Shown here: positions 45,813-55,153 of the stretch, in pieces
Numbering within the stretch: position 1 is the stretch's first letter
Layout: every line of letters begins with the position of its first letter
Assembly (NCBI RefSeq): GCF_003058225.1
Contig: NZ_QBUG01000002.1
Span: 434,001 to 498,000, forward strand
From: Promicromonospora sp. AC04
Lineage (GTDB): Bacteria > Actinomycetota > Actinomycetes > Actinomycetales > Cellulomonadaceae
Length of the DNA: 64,000 nucleotides
Reading direction: 5' to 3'
Notes under the pieces: model-generated
Told to the model about the DNA's origin: nothing
Database searches by the model: none
The model's input: only the letters and a program-made list of their open reading frames with translations
Translations under genes and position numbers: made by a program

Positions 45813-45846
45813 AGGGGTACCCCTGAATCGCATCAGGGGACCCCCT
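45813..45846 (-). terminator. Hairpin terminator downstream of glmM
   Basis: CCCCTGA and TCAGGGG arms extend with outer GGGGT and ACCCC, with a 6-base loop, 71 bases past the glmM stop and upstream of dedA. Confidence 0.55.
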
Positions 45847-45916
45847 GGTAGAACCCCGCTTCCAAGGATTCACGGGCCGTTCACGCCTGCCTCGCCACTG
45901 CGGCGGCGCGAGCTAC

Positions 45917-47281
45917 CTACAGTGAGAGCCGCTCCCGCACGACGGCGGCGAGGTCCTCCGCGACCTTGTCCGCCTCGTCCTGGGCCGGGGCCTCGACCAT
46001 GACGCGCACCAGCGGCTCCGTGCCCGACTGGCGCAGGAGCACCCGGCCGGTGTCGCCGAGCCGCGCGGCCGCGTCGGCCACGGCCGTCTGGACGCCCTCG
46101 TCCGTACCGGCCCGGGACTTGTCCACGCCACGCACGTTGACGAGCGTCTGCGGCAGGCGCTCGATCTCACCCGCAAGATCACCCAGTCGCTTGCCCGACG
46201 CCTTGACCCGCGCCGCGAGATGCAGCGCCGACAGGACGCCGTCGCCGGTCGTCGCGTGGTCGGCCAGGATGATGTGGCCCGACTGCTCGCCGCCCAGGCC
46301 GAAGCCCTTGGCCCGCATCTCCTCCAGCACGTACCGGTCGCCGACGGCGGTCTGCACCGTCGTGATGCCCCGCTCCCGCATCGCGAGGATCAGGCCGAGG
46401 TTGCTCATCACCGTCACGACCAGGGTGTCGCCCGGCAGGCGCCCCTCCTCCTTGAGCGCGGTGGCCAGGATCCCGAGGATCTGGTCGCCGTCCACGATGG
46501 CGCCGGTGTGGTCGACGGCGAGGCAGCGGTCGGCGTCGCCGTCGAACGCGACGCCGAAGTCCGCCTCGGACGCCACGACGACGGCCTGCAGCTGCTCCGG
46601 GTGCGTGGAGCCGCACTTCTCGTTGATGTTCCGGCCGTCCGGGCTGGCGTTCATCACCACGACGTCGGCGCCCGCGGCGCGCAGCGCCTCCGGGCCCACC
46701 TCGCTGGCGGCGCCGTTCGCGCAGTCGAGCGCGATCCGCAGCCCTTCGAGGGGCCGGTGGTCCGGGGTGGTGCCGACGCTGTCGGTCAGGTGCCGCACGT
46801 AGCGCTCGGCGGCCGCCTGGCCGTCCGTGCGGATGCGCCCGACGCCGGCGCCCGTCGGGCGCTCCCAGTCGTCGCCGAGGGTGGCCTGGATGGCGTCCTC
46901 GACGGCATCGTCGAGCTTGAGCCCGCCGCGGGCGAAGAACTTGATGCCGTTGTCCGGCATCGGGTTGTGCGAGGCGGAGACCATGACGCCGAGGTCGGCT
47001 TCCAGCTCGGTCACGAGATAGGCCAGCGCGGGCGTGGGCAGCACGTTGAGCATCACCACGTCCACGCCGGCGGACGCGAGACCCGCAGCGACCGCGCCGG
47101 CGAGGAACTCGCCCGAAGCGCGCGTGTCCCGCCCGACGACGGCCCGCGGTCGCGGGCCCAGCAGCTCACCTTGCGCCGTCAGGACCCGCGCGGCGGCGGC
47201 GCCCAGCTCCAGCGCCAGCTCCGCCGTGATGTCCCTGTTGGCGAGGCCCCGAACTCCGTCGGTGCCGAACAGCCTGCCCAT
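45917..47281 (-). CDS. glmM: Phosphoglucosamine mutase
   Basis: GlmM interconverts glucosamine-6-phosphate and glucosamine-1-phosphate, the step after GlmS. The 454-residue protein has [16 protein letters not shown] at the start, the phosphoserine loop VSASHNP (Ser104), the metal-binding DGDADRC, and the sugar-binding GGEQSGHI. The C-terminal phosphate loop is [15 protein letters not shown]. The ATG at 47281 has TGAGGAGAA upstream. It follows rplM-rpsI in the conserved order, but a strong terminator separates them. Confidence 0.97.
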   Translation of the reverse strand: MGRLFGTDGVRGLANRDITAELALELGAAAARVLTAQGELLGPRPRAVVGRDTRASGEFLAGAVAAGLASAGVDVVMLNVLPTPALAYLVTELEADLGVMVSASHNPMPDNGIKFFARGGLKLDDAVEDAIQATLGDDWERPTGAGVGRIRTDGQAAAERYVRHLTDSVGTTPDHRPLEGLRIALDCANGAASEVGPEALRAAGADVVVMNASPDGRNINEKCGSTHPEQLQAVVVASEADFGVAFDGDADRCLAVDHTGAIVDGDQILGILATALKEEGRLPGDTLVVTVMSNLGLILAMRERGITTVQTAVGDRYVLEEMRAKGFGLGGEQSGHIILADHATTGDGVLSALHLAARVKASGKRLGDLAGEIERLPQTLVNVRGVDKSRAGTDEGVQTAVADAAARLGDTGRVLLRQSGTEPLVRVMVEAPAQDEADKVAEDLAAVVRERLSL

Positions 47282-47437
47282 GCCGGTTCTCCTCAGATCG
47301 TCCGGATCCCACCGTAGCGGGCTCCCGCGCATGCCGACCGTGCTGTCGGCCGCGCTTCCTCGAGCGGAAACGCGGCTCCGGGGCCCGTTCTCGGCCCGGA
47401 CCTGCGTTCCGGCTTGTCGTCAGCCTGGCAACACAGA

Positions 47438-47477
47438 TGGCCCCGCCGAACAGTGTCGACACTGTTCGGCGGGGCCA
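47438..47477 (-). terminator. Terminator of the rplM-rpsI operon (40-base perfect palindrome)
   Basis: Two 20-base arms meet without a loop, 19 bases after the rpsI stop. It ends the ribosomal operon before glmM. Confidence 0.85.
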
Positions 47478-47495
47478 CCCAGCCAAGCGCTTGGA

Positions 47496-47981
47496 TCAGC
47501 GCTTCGAGTACTGCGGAGCCTTGCGGGCCTTCTTGAGACCGGCCTTCTTGCGCTCGACCTTGCGGTCGTCACGCGTGAGGAAGCCGGCCTTCTTCAGCTC
47601 GGCGCGGTTCGCGTCCTCGTCGATGGCGTTCAGCGCACGGGCGATGCCCAGGCGCAGCGCACCGGCCTGGCCCGACGTGCCGCCACCCGTGATACGGGCG
47701 ATGACGTCGAAGCGGCCCTCGACCTCGACCAGCTGCAGCGGGGAGTTCACCAGCTGCTGGTGCACCTTGTTCGGGAAGTACTCCTCGAGGGTGCGGCCGT
47801 TGACCTTCCAGGTGCCGGTACCGGGGACGAGGCGCACGCGCGCCACGGCCTCCTTGCGGCGCCCGAGGGCCTGGCCCGGGGCGGTGATGGACGAACCGCG
47901 CGTTGCGGGCGCAGCAGTCTCGGTGGTGTAGTTGCTGGGCGTCTCTGCGCCCTGCTCGATTTCGACGGTGGTCTCGGCCAC
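47496..47981 (-). CDS. rpsI: 30S ribosomal protein S9
   Basis: S9 binds 16S rRNA near the P-site. The 161-residue protein has the family core from [17 protein letters not shown] to the end and the conserved C-terminal tail [12 protein letters not shown] that contacts the P-site tRNA. The first 30 residues are an acidic, Thr-rich extension common in Actinobacteria. GTG start. It is the second gene of rplM-rpsI. Confidence 0.98.
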   Translation of the reverse strand: MAETTVEIEQGAETPSNYTTETAAPATRGSSITAPGQALGRRKEAVARVRLVPGTGTWKVNGRTLEEYFPNKVHQQLVNSPLQLVEVEGRFDVIARITGGGTSGQAGALRLGIARALNAIDEDANRAELKKAGFLTRDDRKVERKKAGLKKARKAPQYSKR

Positions 47982-48025
47982 TGTGGTGTCCTCGCGTCCT
48001 TCAGCGTTGCGATCCGGCAGCGGCG

Positions 48026-48475
48026 TCAGGCCTGCTGCGAAACCTGGGTGATCTCGAACGGCTTGGCCTGCTGCGCCGTGTGCGGGTGCTCAGAGCCTGC
48101 GTAGACCTTCAGGTGGGTCATCTGCGTCCGACCGAGCGAGGTCTTGGGGATCATGCCGCGCACGGCCTTCTCGATGGCGCGCTCCGGCTTGGTGTCCAGG
48201 AACTCGCCGTACGGGGTGGCAGTGAGGCCGCCCGGGTAGCCCGAGTGGCGGTAGGCAAGCTTCGTCTCACGCTTGTTGCCGCTCAGCGCGACCTTGTCCG
48301 CGTTGATGATGATGACGAAGTCACCACCGTCGACGTGCGGGGCGAAGGTCGGCTTGTGCTTCCCGCGCAGCAGAATGGCGACCTGGCTTGCCAGGCGGCC
48401 CAGGACGACGTCGGTCGCGTCGACGACGTACCAGTCGCGCTGGACGTCGCCGGGCTTGGGGGTGTACGTACGCAC
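48026..48475 (-). CDS. rplM: 50S ribosomal protein L13
   Basis: L13 is an early-assembly 23S rRNA-binding protein. The 149-residue protein has [43 protein letters not shown] and [13 protein letters not shown], all typical. The GTG at 48475 is the chosen start (AAAGGTTACG upstream). A clear promoter 163 bases upstream gives a leader of about 155 bases; L13 represses its own mRNA in E. coli, so the leader may be regulatory. Confidence 0.98.
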   Translation of the reverse strand: MRTYTPKPGDVQRDWYVVDATDVVLGRLASQVAILLRGKHKPTFAPHVDGGDFVIIINADKVALSGNKRETKLAYRHSGYPGGLTATPYGEFLDTKPERAIEKAVRGMIPKTSLGRTQMTHLKVYAGSEHPHTAQQAKPFEITQVSQQA

Positions 48476-48637
48476 GGTTCGTAACCTTTTCGTTTTCGGT
48501 GTCGTCGGGCGAGAAGCAGCGCCCGAAGAGTCAGGTCGTTGTGCGCGGGGGTCAGAATGACGTCCGGGCCGTTCGTCGGCACGCGAGTGGGCTCGCTGCT
48601 GACGCAGGACGTCGGTGACAAAGCACAACGACTCATT

Positions 48638-48667
48638 AGAGTACCTGCCAGTTTCCCCAGGGGTCAA
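48638..48667 (-). promoter_or_regulatory. rplM-rpsI promoter
   Basis: On the minus strand, TTGACC (48667-48662) and TACTCT (48643-48638) are 18 bases apart. The predicted start gives a leader of about 155 bases. Confidence 0.7.
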
Positions 48668-48757
48668 AGCGTGGGCGCCAACCGGGCAGGAAAGTGGGCA
48701 TGAGGTTCGACACGTCTGCCTGTGGCGTTCGCGCCGAACTGGTGCCACGGTAGGAGC

Positions 48758-49183
48758 ATGACCGAGGAAACCCCAGCCACGATGCCCGGACCGGACGGGA
48801 TCGCAGAGGGCGACAGCGACCAGCTCTCGTCCGAGGACAGCCTCTACAGCCGGGGCCTGAAGGACGCGCTCGACGAGGGCTACTCCCCGCCCGACCGCCC
48901 CCGCAAGAACCACTGGGGCGAGACCTCGTGGGAGGAGCGGCACGGCGAGCCGATCGACCAGCGCCTCAACGAGGAGGAGCCGGACATCTGGCAGGTCGAC
49001 CCGCTCGACCGCGCCGACACGTCCCGCGCGGGACGGCTCATCTCCGACCCCGACGCGGACCCGGGCAGCTACGCGGCCGAGGACGGCACCCGCCAGAACG
49101 ACCTGTACGGCATGGACGCGGGCATCGACGGCGCGGGGGCGAGCGCCGAGGAGGCCGCGGTCCACTGGGTCGAGGAGCCATGA
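48758..49183 (+). CDS. DUF5709 domain protein
   Basis: The 141-residue acidic protein matches DUF5709, a family found in Actinobacteria: [27 protein letters not shown] near residue 25, [24 protein letters not shown], and AGRLI with [35 protein letters not shown] at the end. It looks largely disordered, with no membrane segment or catalytic motif. Function is unknown. TAGGAGC lies next to the ATG. It sits in the interval between truA and rplM, which are often close together. Confidence 0.85.
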   Translation: MTEETPATMPGPDGIAEGDSDQLSSEDSLYSRGLKDALDEGYSPPDRPRKNHWGETSWEERHGEPIDQRLNEEEPDIWQVDPLDRADTSRAGRLISDPDADPGSYAAEDGTRQNDLYGMDAGIDGAGASAEEAAVHWVEEP

Positions 49184-49201
49184 CGCCGAGATAGAACGGC
49201 A

Positions 49202-49272
49202 GCGAAGTAGAGCTGTGGCGAGATGGAACCTGGCGGAAGCCGTGGTTCGATCTCGCCACAGTTCTACTTCGC
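49202..49272. repeat. Long inverted repeat overlapping the truA stop codon
   Basis: Arms 49202-49230 and 49244-49272 (29 bases each, 2 mismatches) lie between the DUF5709 gene and truA. The right arm contains the last truA codons and stop (49264). Confidence 0.8.
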
Positions 49273-50181
49273 CGGGACCTGCTCGTCCCAGACGTCCTCG
49301 TCCATCCGCTTCGTCCGGACAGCGTCGGCTCGGGCCGCGAGCTCGGCGTCCGGCGGGAACGTGATCTCCTCCAGGCACAGGCCTTCGGGCGGCACGACGA
49401 AGACGCCCGCGTCCCGCCGTCGGCTCGCCAGGAGCACCGCGGGCCAGCTCACGGGGCGGCGTCCCTCCCCCACCGCTATCGACGCGCCCACGAGCGCGCG
49501 CACCATGTTGTGGCAGAACGCGTCGGCGACGACGTGCGCGACGGCGAGCCCGGCGTCGGGCCCCTCGGCGGGCCGCTCCCAGGCGATGCGCTGCAGCTCG
49601 CGGATGGTCGTGGCCCCGGGCCGGGGCTTGCAGTAGGAGGCGAAGTCGCGCACGCCGGTGAGCGGGCGGACGGCGGCGTCCATCGCTGCGACGTCGAGCG
49701 GCTTGCGGGTCCACAGGACGTGCCTGCGGCGCAGGGGGTCGCGCAGCGCGACGTCGTCGGCGATCCGGTAGGTGTAGCGGCGGCGCAGCGCGGAGAAGCG
49801 CGCGTCGAAGCCCCTGGGGGCCGGTGCGGCCCTGCGCACGACGACGTCGCCGGGGAGCACGCCCGTCAGGCGGGACACCAGAGCCTCCTCGGGGGTGCGA
49901 CCGGAACGCCCCGCACGGCCGGGCAGCCCGGCCCAGTCGGCGGCCTCGATGTCGACGTGCGCCACCTGGCCACGCGCGTGGACACCCGAGTCGGTGCGGC
50001 CGGCGACCGTGAACCGCGGCGTCGGCCGGCCGCGCTGCTCGCTGCGCAGGACCCGCGCGAGACCGTCCTCGAGGGCGCCCTCCACGGTGCGCAGGCCCGG
50101 CTGGCGCGCCCAGCCGGCGAAGTCCGTCCCGTCGTAGGCGAGGTCGAGCCGGACCCTGATGAATTCGTTCACGAAAGTCAT
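49264..50181 (-). CDS. truA: tRNA pseudouridine(38-40) synthase
   Basis: TruA modifies U38-40 in the tRNA anticodon arm. The 305-residue protein has [20 protein letters not shown] at the start, the catalytic Asp in [17 protein letters not shown], and the late [23 protein letters not shown] short acidic/Gly-Arg insert near residues 80-92 ([15 protein letters not shown]) is longer than in E. coli. It usually follows rplQ; here a ROK gene on the other strand separates them. The last codons are part of a long hairpin. Confidence 0.96.
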   Translation of the reverse strand: MTFVNEFIRVRLDLAYDGTDFAGWARQPGLRTVEGALEDGLARVLRSEQRGRPTPRFTVAGRTDSGVHARGQVAHVDIEAADWAGLPGRAGRSGRTPEEALVSRLTGVLPGDVVVRRAAPAPRGFDARFSALRRRYTYRIADDVALRDPLRRRHVLWTRKPLDVAAMDAAVRPLTGVRDFASYCKPRPGATTIRELQRIAWERPAEGPDAGLAVAHVVADAFCHNMVRALVGASIAVGEGRRPVSWPAVLLASRRRDAGVFVVPPEGLCLEEITFPPDAELAARADAVRTKRMDEDVWDEQVPAK

Positions 50182-50207
50182 CTTCCCCGATCCCCCGCGA
50201 AGGTTCG

Positions 50208-50213
50208 TAAAGT
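50208..50213 (+). promoter_or_regulatory. Candidate -10 (TAAAGT), leaderless start of the ROK gene
   Basis: TAAAGT ends 6 bases before the ATG at 50220. Confidence 0.5.
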
Positions 50214-50219
50214 GACGTC

Positions 50220-50981
50220 ATGGCAGACACCCTCACCCTCGCGGTCGACTGTGGCGGTGGCGGGATCAAGGCCGCCGTCCTCGACTCGTCCGGGACCGCC
50301 CACGCAGCACCCGTCCGCGTGCCTACGCCCTACCCGCTGCCGCCCGAGCTGCTCGTCGACACGATCGCGAAGATCGCCACCGACCTCCCCGCGGCCGCGC
50401 GGGTCACGGTCGGCATGCCCGGCATGATCCGCAGCGGCGTCGTCGTGCACACGCCGCACTACATCACCCGGTCGGGGCCACGCTCGCGTGTCGTGCCCGC
50501 TCTCGTCGACGCGTGGCGCAGCTTCGACATGCAGGCAGCGGTCGCGCAACGCCTCGGGCTCCCCGCGCTCGTCCTGAACGACGCCGAGGTGCACGGCGCG
50601 GGCGTGGTCGCGGCGTCGGGTCTCGAGCTCGTGATCACGCTGGGCACCGGCCTCGGGACGGCGATGTTCCACGGCGGGCGCATCGCACCGCACCTGGAGT
50701 GGTCGCACGCCCCGGTGCGCCGCAACCTCACGTACGACCAGTACATCGGTGAGCCCGAACGACGTCGGCTCGGGGACGGGCTGTGGTCGCGGCGTGTGGT
50801 CACCGTCGTCGACGGGCTGCGGCCCGTCTTCCACTGGGACCGGCTCTACATCGGGGGCGGCAACTCGCGGTGCATCACGCCGTCGGCCCTCGCCCGCCTC
50901 GGCGACGACGTCGTCATCGTGCCGAACTCCGCCGCGCTGGTGGGCGGCGCGCGAGCCTGGGACCTCCCACCATCCACCTGA
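50220..50981 (+). CDS. ROK-family sugar kinase, polyphosphate glucokinase-like
   Basis: The 253-residue protein has the ASKHA phosphate-1 motif [14 protein letters not shown], the catalytic-aspartate region [13 protein letters not shown], and [18 protein letters not shown] (phosphate-2), then [11 protein letters not shown] (adenosine). Length and motifs recall actinobacterial polyphosphate glucokinases, which phosphorylate glucose using polyphosphate or ATP. The zinc-binding cysteine motif of classic ROK repressors is absent. The substrate is not certain. The gene is inserted between rplQ and truA on the opposite strand. Confidence 0.8.
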   Translation: MADTLTLAVDCGGGGIKAAVLDSSGTAHAAPVRVPTPYPLPPELLVDTIAKIATDLPAAARVTVGMPGMIRSGVVVHTPHYITRSGPRSRVVPALVDAWRSFDMQAAVAQRLGLPALVLNDAEVHGAGVVAASGLELVITLGTGLGTAMFHGGRIAPHLEWSHAPVRRNLTYDQYIGEPERRRLGDGLWSRRVVTVVDGLRPVFHWDRLYIGGGNSRCITPSALARLGDDVVIVPNSAALVGGARAWDLPPST

Positions 50982-50986
50982 ACGAC

Positions 50987-51030
50987 GACGCCGGGCCGCA
51001 CCTTCCGTAGGGAAGGTGCGGCCCGGCGTC
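50987..51030. terminator. Bidirectional hairpin terminator, ROK gene/rplQ
   Basis: Two perfect 20-base GC-rich arms and a GTAG loop lie between convergent stops. Confidence 0.85.
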
Positions 51031-51050
51031 GTGCAGGGAGAGAAGGAGGC

Positions 51051-51587
51051 TCAGGCCTCCTTCTTGTCCTCCGTGGTCTCCTCGGCGGGAGCGTCCTCGA
51101 CCGGGGCGTCCTTGACGTCCTCGGCCGGGGTCTCCTCGACGACGGCGTCCTCGACCGGCTCGTCAGCCACGGGCGCAGCCTTCTCGGCGGCCTTGGTGGC
51201 CTCCTTGACGACGGCCTGCTTGGGGCTCACGGGCTCGGTGATGAGCTCGATGACCGCCATCGGCGCGTTGTCGCCCTTGCGGGTGCCGATCTTGGTGATG
51301 CGCGTGTAGCCACCGTTGCGCTCGGCCATGGCCGGGGCGATCTCGGTGAAGAGCGTGTGCACCACGCCCTTGTCACGAACGACCGTGAGCACGCGGCGAC
51401 GGGCGGACAGGTCGCCCTTCTTCGCGAACGTGATCAGGCGCTCAGCCAGCGGACGCAGGCGCTTGGCCTTGGTCTCGGTGGTCGTGATGCGGCCGTGCTC
51501 GAAGAGCGAGGTCGACAGGTTCGCGAGAATCAGGCGCTCGTGAGCCGGGCTACCGCCGAGCCGCGGACCCTTGGTGGGGGTAGGCAT
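51051..51587 (-). CDS. rplQ: 50S ribosomal protein L17
   Basis: L17 lies near the exit-tunnel rim of the large subunit. The 178-residue protein has [28 protein letters not shown] at the start and [25 protein letters not shown] at the end of the core (about residue 122). A C-terminal tail of about 55 residues is very rich in Ala, Glu and Asp, beyond the usual length near 120; such tails are common in Actinobacteria. It follows rpoA by 55 bases. Confidence 0.98.
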   Translation of the reverse strand: MPTPTKGPRLGGSPAHERLILANLSTSLFEHGRITTTETKAKRLRPLAERLITFAKKGDLSARRRVLTVVRDKGVVHTLFTEIAPAMAERNGGYTRITKIGTRKGDNAPMAVIELITEPVSPKQAVVKEATKAAEKAAPVADEPVEDAVVEETPAEDVKDAPVEDAPAEETTEDKKEA

Positions 51588-51642
51588 TACTTGTCTCCTT
51601 GGAAGTGGTTCCGCGCGCCCGGCCTAGGCCGGGCGCGGGACG

Positions 51643-52659
51643 TCAGTACGACTGCTCGTCGCCGCTGTAGGCCGCGGAGTCGCCACCCTCGAAGTACGAA
51701 GCGCCGGCCGGATCGAAGTCCAGCGGCGAGTCCTTGAGGCTGAGGCCCAGCTCGGCCAGCTTCTCCTTGACCTCGGTGATCGACTTCGCACCGAAGTTGC
51801 GGATGTCGAGCAGGTCCGCCTCGCTGCGAGCCACGAGCTCGCCCACCTGGTGGATGCCCTCACGCTTGAGGCAGTTGTACGAACGGATGGTGAGGTTGAG
51901 CTCCTCGATCGGCAGCGCCAGGTCCGCGGCCAGCGCGGTGTCCGTCGGCGACGGGCCGATCTCGATGCCCTCGGCCTCTACGTTCAGCTCACGTGCCAGG
52001 CCGAACAGCTCGACCAGGGTCTTGCCAGCCGATGCGAGCGCGTCGCGAGGCGTGATCGCCTGCTTGGTCTCGACGTCGACGATGAGCTTGTCGAAGTCGG
52101 TGCGCTGCTCGACTCGGGTGGCCTCGACCTTGTACGTGACCTTGAGGACCGGCGAGTAGATCGAGTCGACCGGGATGCGCCCGATCTCCGCGTCGAACTG
52201 CTTGTTCTGCGCGGCGGACACGTACCCACGGCCCCGCTCGACGGTCAGCTCGATCTCGAGCTTGCCCTTGTCGTTCAGGGTGGCGATGTGCAGGTCGGGG
52301 TTGTGCACCTCGACGCCCGCCGGCGGAACGATGTCCGCGGCGGTCACGGTGCCGGCGCCCTGCTTGCGCAGGTACATCACGACGGGCTCGTCGTTCTCCG
52401 AGGAGACGACGAGGTTCTTGATGTTGAGGATGATCTCGGTGACGTCCTCCTTCACGCCCGACACGGTGCTGAACTCGTGCAGCACGTTGTCGATACGGAT
52501 GGACGTGACGGCCGCGCCCGGGATGGACGACAGCAGGGTGCGACGCATCGAGTTGCCGAGCGTGTAGCCGAAGCCAGGCTCGAGCGGCTCGATGGAGAAG
52601 CGGGAACGGCTCTCCGAGATGACCTCTTCGGTCAGCGTGGGGCGCTGTGCGATGAGCAC
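51643..52659 (-). CDS. rpoA: DNA-directed RNA polymerase subunit alpha
   Basis: RpoA dimerises to start polymerase assembly and its C-terminal domain contacts upstream promoter DNA and activators. The 338-residue protein has [31 protein letters not shown] in the N-terminal domain and the alpha-CTD signature [51 protein letters not shown] start. rpsD, often placed between rpsK and rpoA, is absent here; two hairpins occupy that position. Confidence 0.98.
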   Translation of the reverse strand: MLIAQRPTLTEEVISESRSRFSIEPLEPGFGYTLGNSMRRTLLSSIPGAAVTSIRIDNVLHEFSTVSGVKEDVTEIILNIKNLVVSSENDEPVVMYLRKQGAGTVTAADIVPPAGVEVHNPDLHIATLNDKGKLEIELTVERGRGYVSAAQNKQFDAEIGRIPVDSIYSPVLKVTYKVEATRVEQRTDFDKLIVDVETKQAITPRDALASAGKTLVELFGLARELNVEAEGIEIGPSPTDTALAADLALPIEELNLTIRSYNCLKREGIHQVGELVARSEADLLDIRNFGAKSITEVKEKLAELGLSLKDSPLDFDPAGASYFEGGDSAAYSGDEQSY

Positions 52660-52755
52660 TGTGGGTGTCCTTTCAGTGTGCGTCCGCTATATGACGCATC
52701 ACGGCCTTGCGATCTCTCGCGGCTCGGACGGATCTCTGTCACCGGCCGAGCGAAT

Positions 52756-52775
52756 GCTCACCGCGAGCGGTGAGC
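52756..52775 (-). terminator. Small hairpin between rpsK and rpoA
   Basis: Arms of 8 bases (GCTCACCG and CGGTGAGC) flank a CGAG loop, beside the larger hairpin at 52788. Confidence 0.5.
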
Positions 52776-52787
52776 CGATGTCGCGAT

Positions 52788-52828
52788 CAGGTGGTGACCG
52801 CAGCCCCTCGGGCCGCGGTCACCACCTG
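52788..52828 (-). terminator. Hairpin terminator after rpsK
   Basis: Two perfect 14-base arms with a 13-base loop lie 12 bases past the rpsK stop, so read-through into rpoA should be reduced. Confidence 0.7.
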
Positions 52829-52840
52829 GCGCAACAAACA

Positions 52841-53245
52841 TCAGACGCGGCGACGCTTCGGGGGGCGGCAGCCGTTGTGCGCCTGGGGCGTCACGTCCTG
52901 GATCGAGCCGACCTCGAGGCCGGTCGCCTGGAGCGAGCGGATGGCGGTCTCGCGACCGGAACCCGGGCCCTTCACGAAGACGTCGACCTTCTTGACGCCG
53001 TGCTCCTGCGCGCGGCGAGCGGCCGACTCGGCAGCCATCTGCGCGGCGTACGGGGTGGACTTGCGGGAGCCCTTGAAGCCGACGTGGCCGGCAGAGGCCC
53101 ACGACACCACGGCACCGGACGGGTCGGTGATCGAGATGATCGTGTTGTTGAAGGTGGACTTGATGTGCGCCTGGCCGAGCGGGACGTTCTTCTTGTCCTT
53201 GCGGCGCGGCTTGCGGCCGGCGGCGGCGCGAGTCTTGGGAGGCAT
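52841..53245 (-). CDS. rpsK: 30S ribosomal protein S11
   Basis: S11 forms part of the platform near the E-site. The 134-residue protein has the typical core [34 protein letters not shown], the [19 protein letters not shown] segment and the basic end [10 protein letters not shown]. It starts at the ATG at 53245 with a GGAG element upstream and follows rpsM by 75 bases. Confidence 0.98.
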   Translation of the reverse strand: MPPKTRAAAGRKPRRKDKKNVPLGQAHIKSTFNNTIISITDPSGAVVSWASAGHVGFKGSRKSTPYAAQMAAESAARRAQEHGVKKVDVFVKGPGSGRETAIRSLQATGLEVGSIQDVTPQAHNGCRPPKRRRV

Positions 53246-53320
53246 CTGTTCTGTAATCTCCTGGTCTGATCGGACCGGGGCGGTCTCAGCTCGATGAGCC
53301 GACCGCTCCACGGACTGCTA

Positions 53321-53695
53321 TCAGCGGGCCTTCTTCTTGCCCGCGACGGTGCGCTTGGGACCCTTGCGGGTACGCGCGTTGGTCTTTGTGCGCTGACCAC
53401 GCACCGGCAGGCCGCGACGGTGGCGGATGCCCTGGTAGGTGCCGATCTCGACCTTGCGGCGGATGTCGGCAGCAACCTCACGCCGGAGGTCACCCTCGAG
53501 CTTGAAGTTGCCTTCGAGGTAGTCACGCAGCGCAACGAGCTCGGCGTCGCCGAGGTCCTTCACGCGGACGTCCGGGCTGATGCCCGTGGCGGCCAGGGTC
53601 TCCTGAGCGCGGGTACGACCCACACCGAAGATGTAAGTGAGCGCAACCTCAAGCCGCTTGTCGCGGGGGAGGTCGACGCCGATAAGACGTGCCAT
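53321..53695 (-). CDS. rpsM: 30S ribosomal protein S13
   Basis: S13 contacts the 50S subunit and P-site tRNA. The 124-residue protein has [78 protein letters not shown] and the basic tail. It lies 183 bases downstream of rpmJ. That gap is longer than usual, with a weak 6-bp hairpin at 53745-53761. Confidence 0.98.
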   Translation of the reverse strand: MARLIGVDLPRDKRLEVALTYIFGVGRTRAQETLAATGISPDVRVKDLGDAELVALRDYLEGNFKLEGDLRREVAADIRRKVEIGTYQGIRHRRGLPVRGQRTKTNARTRKGPKRTVAGKKKAR

Positions 53696-53878
53696 GTGCC
53701 TTCCGGCTCCTGTACTGCTCGTCGGAGGTCTACCGCACCGCCATCCCGCGTCTCACGCGGGCCCCGGCCTCCGGACCGAGGGTTCCCCTCCCTGCGGGCG
53801 TTGCCCGCTGCGAGAGGTTCGAGGTGGTGCGCTGGTGGTGGCCTCAGCCACCGAACCGGGCGGATGCCCGGGGCGTGA

Positions 53879-53992
53879 TCAGCCCTGGCGCTGCTTGTGG
53901 CGCAGGTTGTCGCAGATCACCATGACGCGACCGTGCCGGCGAATCACCTTGCACTTGTCGCAGATCTTCTTGACGCTCGGCTTGACCTTCAT
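53879..53992 (-). CDS. rpmJ: 50S ribosomal protein L36
   Basis: This 37-residue zinc-ribbon protein reads [19 protein letters not shown] and ends RHKQRQG. The zinc ligands are CDKC near residue 11, Cys27 and His32, so it is the Cys-containing form. It lies between infA and rpsM in the standard order. Confidence 0.97.
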   Translation of the reverse strand: MKVKPSVKKICDKCKVIRRHGRVMVICDNLRHKQRQG

Positions 53993-54120
53993 CGAGTTTT
54001 TCCTCCACCACGCACGTCCGGTCTCCCGGTGCGCACGCAGCAGTGTCGTGGGTGGTCGATCGTGCGGCGACGTCACCTCCGGCAAGGCCGCGAGTGACGT
54101 AACCCCGGATCGGGGACTGA

Positions 54121-54342
54121 CTACTTGTAGCGGTAGACGATCCGGCCGCGGGACAGGTCGTACGGGCTGAGCTCAACCACTACACGGTCCTCAGGGAGGA
54201 TCCGGATGTAGTGCTGACGCATCTTGCCCGAGATGTGCGCGAGAACCTTGTGACCGTTCGACAGCTCGACGCGGAACATCGCGTTCGGCAGAGCCTCGAT
54301 CACACTGCCCTCGATCTCGATGACACCGTCCTTCTTTGCCAT
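54121..54342 (-). CDS. infA: Translation initiation factor IF-1
   Basis: IF-1 blocks the A-site during initiation. The 73-residue OB-fold protein ([19 protein letters not shown] ... [16 protein letters not shown]) is typical. GGAGGAT lies next to the ATG. A promoter 210 bases upstream gives a leader of about 200 bases, in which a GC-rich hairpin (about 54470-54487) is visible. infA is the first gene of infA-rpmJ-rpsM-rpsK. Confidence 0.98.
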   Translation of the reverse strand: MAKKDGVIEIEGSVIEALPNAMFRVELSNGHKVLAHISGKMRQHYIRILPEDRVVVELSPYDLSRGRIVYRYK

Positions 54343-54552
54343 ATCCTCCGCTAACTCTCGTCGTGACTGCTTCCACGCCCACGGCACCGCAGGAACCCTG
54401 CGAGGCCGACAGTCGGGTGTGGATGTCGTGTGTGTCCGTGTGCCGCCTACCTCGTGTGCCTCGGCCTGCGCCCCGCATGCGCGGGGACCGGCAGGCGCCA
54501 ATGGCACCCTTTGAAGAACTGGCGGCGTTGAGCGGACTACACCCAGCGATCT

Positions 54553-54580
54553 ATCTTACGTCAGTTCGGAAAGCATTCAA
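54553..54580 (-). promoter_or_regulatory. infA operon promoter
   Basis: On the minus strand, TTGAAT (54580-54575) and TAAGAT (54558-54553) are 16 bases apart. The predicted leader is about 200 bases. Confidence 0.65.
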
Positions 54581-54637
54581 AGCGCAAGGACGACGACGGC
54601 GGCCGCGCGAGCCGTGAGCCTCGCCACGGAGGACCGC

Positions 54638-55099
54638 TCAGAGGTCGTACTCGACCCCGGGGAGGCCCACCATCGTGTGCGGCAGGCTGTTGACGAAGAA
54701 GAACAGCATCGGCAGCCAGCCCAGCACGATGCCCAGGCCGAGCGCGACGAGCACCGTGCGCCCGCGCGCGATCCAGAGCCACACGCCGAGCAGCCAGACC
54801 ACGACGCCGAGCAGCAGGACCGACTCCCACAGCAGGAGCGAGGTGCCGAACCCGAGCACGATGCCGACCCAGAGGAACGGACTGGGCGCGAGGCGACGGC
54901 TCCATACGGCGAGCCAGCGCCCGAACCGTTTGAAGCCCCGGCCCACGGCCGGGAGGATCCGCGTGTACCAGGGCCCATGCGCCCGCCCCGGCCCCGCGTG
55001 CGCCGGGGCCGCGTAGGTGGTGTCTCCGCGGAGCTTGGTGTCCTCGCCGGACACCGGAGAACCGGAGGCTGCGGGCAGGGTGTGGGCTTCATCGGTCAC
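54638..55099 (-). CDS. Unknown membrane protein with two C-terminal spans
   Basis: The 153-residue protein has a polar N-terminal part of about 80 residues, then two or three hydrophobic segments (FLWVGIVLGFGTSLLLW, LLLGVVVWLLGVWLWI, TVLVALGLGIVLGWLPMLFFF), ending in a short polar tail. I do not recognise a family with confidence. The start is uncertain: GTG at 55099 or TTG at 55117. It lies between map and infA on the same strand, 54 bases after map, so it may be read from the secY-adk-map transcript. Confidence 0.7.
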   Translation of the reverse strand: MTDEAHTLPAASGSPVSGEDTKLRGDTTYAAPAHAGPGRAHGPWYTRILPAVGRGFKRFGRWLAVWSRRLAPSPFLWVGIVLGFGTSLLLWESVLLLGVVVWLLGVWLWIARGRTVLVALGLGIVLGWLPMLFFFVNSLPHTMVGLPGVEYDL

Positions 55100-55153
55100 G
55101 GGGCCGATCGTAGCCAACTGACTCGCAGTTAAATAGCCCCCGGGTGAAGTTTC

